From the NCBI GenBank assembly GCA_965371445.1, contig CBDUYN010000272.1, positions 1-9,820 of the forward strand: a stretch of DNA of 9,820 bases. The letters run 5' to 3'. Every line of letters starts with the position of its first letter. Within the stretch, counting starts at the first letter, position 1. The notes beneath the pieces were generated by a model. The model was given only the letters and a program-made list of their open reading frames with translations, did no database searches and was not told the DNA's origin. The position numbers and the translations under genes are program-made. Shown piece after piece: positions 5,600 through 9,820 of this stretch. The DNA is from DASWIG01 sp965371445. Its GTDB lineage: Bacteria > Acidobacteriota > Thermoanaerobaculia > Multivoradales > J023.

Positions 5600-6316
5600 A
5601 TGAAGAGATCGAGGACAGCTTTCGTCGCGGGGGCCCTGGCGCTCCTGCTGGTTTCGGCCGTGGCCTGGGTGGCCCCGCTACTCGCCGCGACGGTGGAGGT
5701 CAAGCTCAGCCTGCCGATGCGCGCCCGCATCGACCTGGAGGACCGCAAGACCATCGCGCCGGTGCCCTTCATCATGGTCAGCCGCGAGGGCGAAGGCCGC
5801 ATCCCGGGCCAGGACATCGACATCCGCGAGGAGTTCGAGCGCTACCTCCTGAAGCTCCTGCGGCGCGAGACCGACCTGAAGGTCCTGGAGACCGGACCGG
5901 TCGACTTCCCGACCTACGACCTGGAGATGCTGGCCCGCGACGTCGACTTCTGGCGCCTCCTGGGCGAGCGGACCCAGGCCGACCTCCTGCTCGCCGGGAG
6001 CCTCGACTTCGACATCCAGGACCGCAGCGGCTACCGCACCGAGGAGTACGTCTCGCCCTGGGACGGACGCACCTACCGCCGCCAGGTCCTGGTCGAGGAG
6101 ACGGGTTTCGAGTACGACATCGTCATGCAGGTCTTCGACGGCCTGAACGGCGAGATGCTCTACTCCGACAACTTCAAGGACTTCAAGGAGTACGAGGGCG
6201 AAAGCTCCGACCCCTTGATCGGCATGTTCCAGAACCTCTACTCCCTCGAGGACCGCATCGTCGGCATCTTCGCGCAGAAAGAAGTCGAGGCGTCGCGCGT
6301 CTTGTTCACCGACTAG
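5600..6316 (+). CDS. Exported protein of unknown function in the envelope operon
   Basis: The 238-residue precursor starts MKRSRTAF with a signal peptide (hydrophobic core about 8-28, likely cleavage near APLLAA, residues 25-30). The mature part alternates strand and helix and includes FERYLLKLLRRE (79-90), ADLLLAGSLDF (127-137) and YDIVMQVFDGLNGEMLYSD (172-190). A segment saying the factor is at a certain level ('ADLLLAGSL') followed by a strand-rich stretch recalls CsgG-like or related periplasmic folds, but that is weak and I do not assign a family. The start at 5600 is chosen for AGAGGAG 7 bases upstream and for the signal peptide immediately after. The frame is open 64 codons further to a GTG at 5408, but that stretch is low-complexity and crosses the 25-bp repeats. 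It is 181 bases after the TPR gene and 66 before the barrel gene. Confidence 0.85.
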   Translation: MKRSRTAFVAGALALLLVSAVAWVAPLLAATVEVKLSLPMRARIDLEDRKTIAPVPFIMVSREGEGRIPGQDIDIREEFERYLLKLLRRETDLKVLETGPVDFPTYDLEMLARDVDFWRLLGERTQADLLLAGSLDFDIQDRSGYRTEEYVSPWDGRTYRRQVLVEETGFEYDIVMQVFDGLNGEMLYSDNFKDFKEYEGESSDPLIGMFQNLYSLEDRIVGIFAQKEVEASRVLFTD

Positions 6317-6382
6317 ACACCCACCACAAGAGCCGACAACCCCTCGGTGAAGCGCGACCCAGCCCCAGCGAAAGGAGGACCC

Positions 6383-9280
6383 GTGAGTCGTTTGACGAGA
6401 TCCCGTTCCATCAGCTTCGCGCTGGCGCTCGGCGTGGCCCTGGCCACCCTGGCGCCGGCAAACGCCCAGTACTTCGGTAGGAACCGCGTCCAGTACCGTG
6501 ACTTCGACTGGCGCATCTACCACTCGACGCACTTCGACGTCTACTACTACACGGCCGAGGAGCACCAGCTGAAAAAAGCCGTGTCGCTCGCCGAGAGCGC
6601 CTACGACGAGCTCTCCCGCGTCTTCGACTACCAGATCCAGGAGCCGACGCCGCTGATCGTCTACCAGACCCACTCGGCCTTCCTGCAAAACAACATCATC
6701 TTAAACGGCGTGCCCGAAGGGGCGCAGGCCTTCGCCTCGCCGGTGCTTTTCCGCATGGTGCTGCCGCTCGACCTCCCCGACGCGGAGCTCTTGAGCCTCA
6801 TCAAGCACGAGCTGACCCACATCTTCCAGTACCACATCCTCTTCCGCGGCAAGCTCGGGCGGGGCCTCAGGAGCTCGCCGCCCCAGTGGTTCATCGAGGG
6901 CGGGGCGAGCTACTTCGCCAACGACGAAAACGCCGCCGACAAGAAGTACATGATCGACGCGGTGGTCAACGACCGTATCCCCTCGGTGCGCACGCAGGGC
7001 GGAGGCTTCCTCGCCTACCGCTTCGGCCACGCGGTTTTCGACTTCATCGAAGAGCGCTGGGGCCAGGAGGCGGTGCTCGACCTGATGTACGAGCTCCGCA
7101 ACACCCTGGGAGCGCGCATCGGCCGCGCCATCGAGCGGACCTTCCGCATGGACGTCGAGGATTTCGACGCCGAGTTCCGCCGCTGGGCGCGCCAGCGCTA
7201 CTTGCCCAAGCTCCTCGAAACCGGCGAGCCAGGCGACTTCGGCAAGCCCTTTCGTCTGGAGCCCGGCGTCCGCGGCCAGGAGGTCTCGCCCGCCGCTTCG
7301 CCCTCCGGGGACCTCCTGGCGGCGGTGACCACCGACAAGCAGGAGGTCGACGTCTCGATTTTCGACACCCAGAAGCGGCGTCGCTTGAAGGTGCTCACCA
7401 AGGGCCTCGACACCCAGATCAAGTGGATCGTCGCCCAGTCGCTGACCTACGGGCGCCGGACGGGCCGCGACCTCGCCTTCTCGCCCGACGGCAACTACCT
7501 GGCGGCCTTCGGGCGCCGCGAGTCGGGCCACAGCCTGCTGATCATCGACGTCCTGAACGGCGGCCTCGACCAGATCATCGACATGGACATCGAGCAGCAG
7601 CTCGCCCCCGCCTGGCACCCCGACGGACGCCACATCGCTTTTTCGGGCAACAAGAACGGCCAGTTCGACATCTTCGTCATCGACACCGAGACGTTTCAGA
7701 TCGAGAACATCACGAACGACGAGCTCCACAGCTCGGGCCCGGTCTTCTCCCCCGACGGCCGGTGGCTGTTCTACAGCGCCGTGGTCGGCGAGTACGACCA
7801 GATCTTCCGCTTGGACCTCGAGAATCCCGATCGGCGTTTCCAGGAGACCCACGGCGAGTGGAATTCCAAGGAACCGGTCTTCTCGGCCGACAGCCAGCGC
7901 ATCTACTTCGCCTCCGACCGCGGCGGCGTGGTCGACAACATCTACGGCTACGACCTGACCACGGGTGAGCTGCGCCAGTACACGAATTCGGTGACCGGCT
8001 GCGATCAGCCGACGGTCCTGCCCCTTCCCGAGGGTGGCGAGCGGTTGGTCTACACCGGCTACTGGAAGGGGAAGTTCAGCCTGTATACGACCGACGTCGA
8101 GGAGCCGATCGGCGAGCCGGTGCAGCTGGAGCTGGCGACCCAGCCGGCGGTGATGGCCGAGCTCGAGCGCTTCGAGCCCGACATCGAGGTGACGATCGAC
8201 GAGGACAACCAGGACGTCTACGGCGGCAAGAAGTTCTTTCTCGAGGACATCAGAGGGACCGCCGGCATCGAGGTCAACGGTCTGTTCGTCGGCCGGGCGA
8301 TCGTCCTTTTCTCCGACTACCTGGGCGACCGGCGGATCATCGGCGACATCTCGGCCTACGACAGCCTCTCGGACTTCTCCGTCACCTACGTCGACATGAG
8401 CGACCGCTGGCAGTGGTCGGGCCGGGTGTTCAACCAGCGGGTCCAGCAGTTTTTTCGCGACCAGAGCGACCCCTTCGGGAGGATCCGGAGCATCACCCTC
8501 TACGTCTTGGCCGGGGCCGAGTACACGCTGGCCTATCCCTTCTCGACCAAGAACCGCTTCGAGGTGACCGGCGGCGCCTACTACCGCGACTACCGCTTCG
8601 ACTTCACCCGCTTTGACCCGAACTCGGGGCAGGTTGTGATCATCATCCCGCAGCGTGAGGACACCTTCCCCATGGTCACGGCGTCGCTGGTGCGCGACTC
8701 GGCGATCTTCAACCAGTGGGGCGCCTACAACGGCCAGCGGGTCAGGCTCAGCGCCAGCTACGCCGCCAACATCGACAAGTCGGAAGGCGAGCAGGGGAGC
8801 TTGTTCACCAACGTCTCGCTCGACGCCCGCCAGTACGTGGCGCTCGGCCGGCGCTCGAACTTCGCTTTCCGCTTCATCGGCTCGTGGTCCAACGGCGAGG
8901 TGCCCAACGTCTTCTTCACCGGCGGCTGGGACACCATCCGCGGCTACGAACCGAACGAGTTCTCGGGTTTCCGGGGCTTTTACGCCAACGCCGAGCTGCG
9001 ATTCCCGCTGATCGACCAGCTGGCCTTCCCGGGCTTCCGGATCCAGGGCGTGCGCGGCATCCTCTTCTTTGACGTCGGCGCCGCCTGGTTCCCCGACCTG
9101 ACGGACTTCAGCTTCTACGAAGACGGCCAGCTCCAGACCCCGGTCGCCGCCTACGGCTTCGGCGTCTCGGTGAACCTCTTCGGCCTGCCGCTCAACTGGG
9201 ACTTCGCCCGCAAGACGAAGTTCGCCGACAACGAGCCGTCGAGCTTCGAGACCCAGTTCTGGATCGGCTACCGCTTCTAG
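6383..9280 (+). CDS. Secreted gluzincin-like peptidase / PD40 propeller / BamA-type barrel fusion
   Basis: The 965-residue precursor starts at a GTG with AAAGGAGG 4 bases upstream; a GTG 12 codons earlier lacks one. The signal peptide ends at PANA (residue 28). Domains in order: a peptidase MA-like domain (about 35-270) with zinc motif HELTH (142-146) and a downstream Glu in WFIEGG (E172), the gluzincin pattern; a TolB/PD40 beta-propeller (about 290-600) with blades marked FSPDG (near 365), WHPDG (near 412), FSPDG (near 456) and FSADS (near 500); and an outer-membrane barrel of the BamA/surface-antigen type (about 614-965) with GGWDTIRGY (847-855), matching the loop-6 RGY/RGF motif, and a terminal YRF typical of BAM substrates. 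The barrel should sit in the outer membrane with peptidase and propeller in the periplasm. Substrate unknown. It closes the operon, before two hairpins. Confidence 0.9.
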   Translation: MSRLTRSRSISFALALGVALATLAPANAQYFGRNRVQYRDFDWRIYHSTHFDVYYYTAEEHQLKKAVSLAESAYDELSRVFDYQIQEPTPLIVYQTHSAFLQNNIILNGVPEGAQAFASPVLFRMVLPLDLPDAELLSLIKHELTHIFQYHILFRGKLGRGLRSSPPQWFIEGGASYFANDENAADKKYMIDAVVNDRIPSVRTQGGGFLAYRFGHAVFDFIEERWGQEAVLDLMYELRNTLGARIGRAIERTFRMDVEDFDAEFRRWARQRYLPKLLETGEPGDFGKPFRLEPGVRGQEVSPAASPSGDLLAAVTTDKQEVDVSIFDTQKRRRLKVLTKGLDTQIKWIVAQSLTYGRRTGRDLAFSPDGNYLAAFGRRESGHSLLIIDVLNGGLDQIIDMDIEQQLAPAWHPDGRHIAFSGNKNGQFDIFVIDTETFQIENITNDELHSSGPVFSPDGRWLFYSAVVGEYDQIFRLDLENPDRRFQETHGEWNSKEPVFSADSQRIYFASDRGGVVDNIYGYDLTTGELRQYTNSVTGCDQPTVLPLPEGGERLVYTGYWKGKFSLYTTDVEEPIGEPVQLELATQPAVMAELERFEPDIEVTIDEDNQDVYGGKKFFLEDIRGTAGIEVNGLFVGRAIVLFSDYLGDRRIIGDISAYDSLSDFSVTYVDMSDRWQWSGRVFNQRVQQFFRDQSDPFGRIRSITLYVLAGAEYTLAYPFSTKNRFEVTGGAYYRDYRFDFTRFDPNSGQVVIIIPQREDTFPMVTASLVRDSAIFNQWGAYNGQRVRLSASYAANIDKSEGEQGSLFTNVSLDARQYVALGRRSNFAFRFIGSWSNGEVPNVFFTGGWDTIRGYEPNEFSGFRGFYANAELRFPLIDQLAFPGFRIQGVRGILFFDVGAAWFPDLTDFSFYEDGQLQTPVAAYGFGVSVNLFGLPLNWDFARKTKFADNEPSSFETQFWIGYRF

Positions 9281-9286
9281 AGGCGC

Positions 9287-9339
9287 GGGGCGCAGGCCGT
9301 GCGCCCCCGATCCCCCACCCGGGGTCTTGACCCCGGGTG
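9287..9339 (+). terminator. Two consecutive perfect hairpins after the operon
   Basis: GGGGCGCA (9287-9294) and TGCGCCCC (9300-9307) form an 8-bp stem with a 5-base loop, beginning six bases after the stop codon. Nine bases later CACCCGGGGTC (9316-9326) and GACCCCGGGTG (9329-9339) form an 11-bp stem around TT. Neither is followed by a U-run, so efficient Rho-independent termination is uncertain; they may instead stabilise the mRNA 3' end. Confidence 0.55.
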
Positions 9340-9387
9340 CCCCTCCGACAGGGTCGACGCCGCCCGAAACACGTTCGGCGGCTCTCC

Positions 9388-9416
9388 TTGACACCGACGC
9401 GCCAACTGGGGCAAGC
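9388..9416 (+). promoter_or_regulatory. Candidate promoter for the right-edge gene
   Basis: TTGACA at 9388-9393 is a perfect -35. At 17-18 bases spacing the -10 is GCAAGC or CAAGCT, a poor match. Its place after the hairpins and 57 bases before the ATG at 9474 suits an independent transcription unit. CGCCA/TGGCG flank a 12-base loop between the boxes, which might matter for regulation. Confidence 0.4.
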
Positions 9417-9473
9417 TGGCGTGCTCGTCTCCCAGTCGAACTCCGACGAGAAAGCTGAGATCAAGAGGAACGT

Positions 9474-9820
9474 ATGCGTGAGAAAGACCGAGAGCTGAAA
9501 CGCCGCCGGCAGCGTCGGGCGAAGCGCTTGAAGAAGCGGTCCCTGGACGAGGCCGCCAAGAGGGAGACCAAGGGCAGCAAGCGCAAGCCGAAGAAAGCGG
9601 CGCCCAAGAAGGCCAAGAAGGCCAAGAAGGCTGAGAAGCCGGCGGCCGCCGAGGCCAAGGCACCGGCGGAGGCTGAGGCCCCTGAAGAAGACGCCTCCGA
9701 CGCCGCCGCCGAGCCTGCGGCGTCCGAGGAGGCGTCGTCGAGCGACGAGGCGGCCGAGCCGGAGCCGTCGAGCGACGAGGCGGCCGAGCCGGAGCCGTCG
9801 AGCGACGAGGCGGCCGAGCC
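9474..9820 (+). CDS. Low-complexity basic-then-acidic protein, 3' end beyond window
   Basis: The ATG at 9474 has AGAGGA 4 bases upstream and stays open to the right edge (115 codons plus two bases). Residues 1-22 are very basic (MREKDRELKRRRQRRAKRLK). Lys/Ala-rich sequence with AKKAKKAKKA follows to about 53, then an Ala/Pro/Glu linker, then acidic repeats of SSDEAAEPEP from residue 88. There is no signal peptide. The basic part could bind nucleic acid or a ribosome, as with histone-H1-like tails; the acidic tail may modulate that. No family is recognised. Codon positions stay GC-rich and the repeat is a multiple of three, supporting translation. A complete C-terminal domain might lie past the edge. 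Confidence 0.75.
   Translation, partial: MREKDRELKRRRQRRAKRLKKRSLDEAAKRETKGSKRKPKKAAPKKAKKAKKAEKPAAAEAKAPAEAEAPEEDASDAAAEPAASEEASSSDEAAEPEPSSDEAAEPEPSSDEAAE
9738..9820 (+). repeat. 30-bp in-frame tandem repeat coding SSDEAAEPEP
   Basis: Two full identical copies (9738-9767 and 9768-9797) and 23 bases of a third cut by the edge. The perfect identity points to recent expansion or strong homogenisation; copy number is unknown because the window ends inside the repeat. Confidence 0.95.

Noticed and set aside
5678..6688. 336-codon minus-strand frame
   Set aside because: Shadow of the 5600-6316 gene and the start of the barrel gene; no ribosome site or domain.
6701..9394. 897-codon minus-strand open frame opposite the barrel gene
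   Set aside because: Antisense shadow of a GC-rich gene: composition rich in Val, Asp, Glu, Gly and Ala with no domain, while the plus strand encodes clear motifs.

Overview
The window looks like a chromosomal segment from a high-GC Gram-negative bacterium, in which an AT-richer accessory stretch (about 500-2800) sits against GC-rich housekeeping and envelope genes (about 3500-9820). The Gram-negative assignment rests on three exported envelope proteins, one ending in a BamA-type outer-membrane barrel with a terminal Phe. A single chain combining an HExxH peptidase, a PD40 propeller and a BamA barrel suggests Acidobacteriota or a relative. That taxonomic guess comes from memory of such architectures, not from a search.

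Region 1 (1-333) is a decaying array of 34-45 bp palindromic tandem repeats that runs off the left edge. Region 2 (about 388-2800) holds, all on the minus strand, a 110-residue four-cysteine protein, a CHAT-domain caspase-like protease, and a 66-codon ORF overlapping the protease 5' end. Between the two main genes lies a long imperfect hairpin whose 12-bp outer sequence recurs upstream of the protease gene. Gene plus terminal hairpin, with a repeated boundary, resembles an integron-cassette layout, but the core boxes do not fit the attC consensus and no integrase is visible.

Region 3 (about 2811-3434) has no convincing gene. It holds three degenerate copies of a ~171-bp direct repeat, each with two copies of a ~28-bp sub-element, followed by a stub whose first 14 residues resemble a Phd/YefM antitoxin behind a good ribosome-binding site.

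Region 4 is dprA on the minus strand (3512-4657). Region 5 is a divergent plus-strand operon-like run: an exported two-TPR protein (4969-5418), an exported protein of unknown function (5600-6316), and the peptidase/propeller/barrel protein (6383-9280), closed by two consecutive hairpins. All three carry signal peptides, so they probably act together in the periplasm and outer membrane. Region 6 is the start of a low-complexity protein, very basic then acidic, cut by the right edge.

The best candidate for something undescribed is the CHAT protease module with its cassette-like flanks and unknown partner genes.
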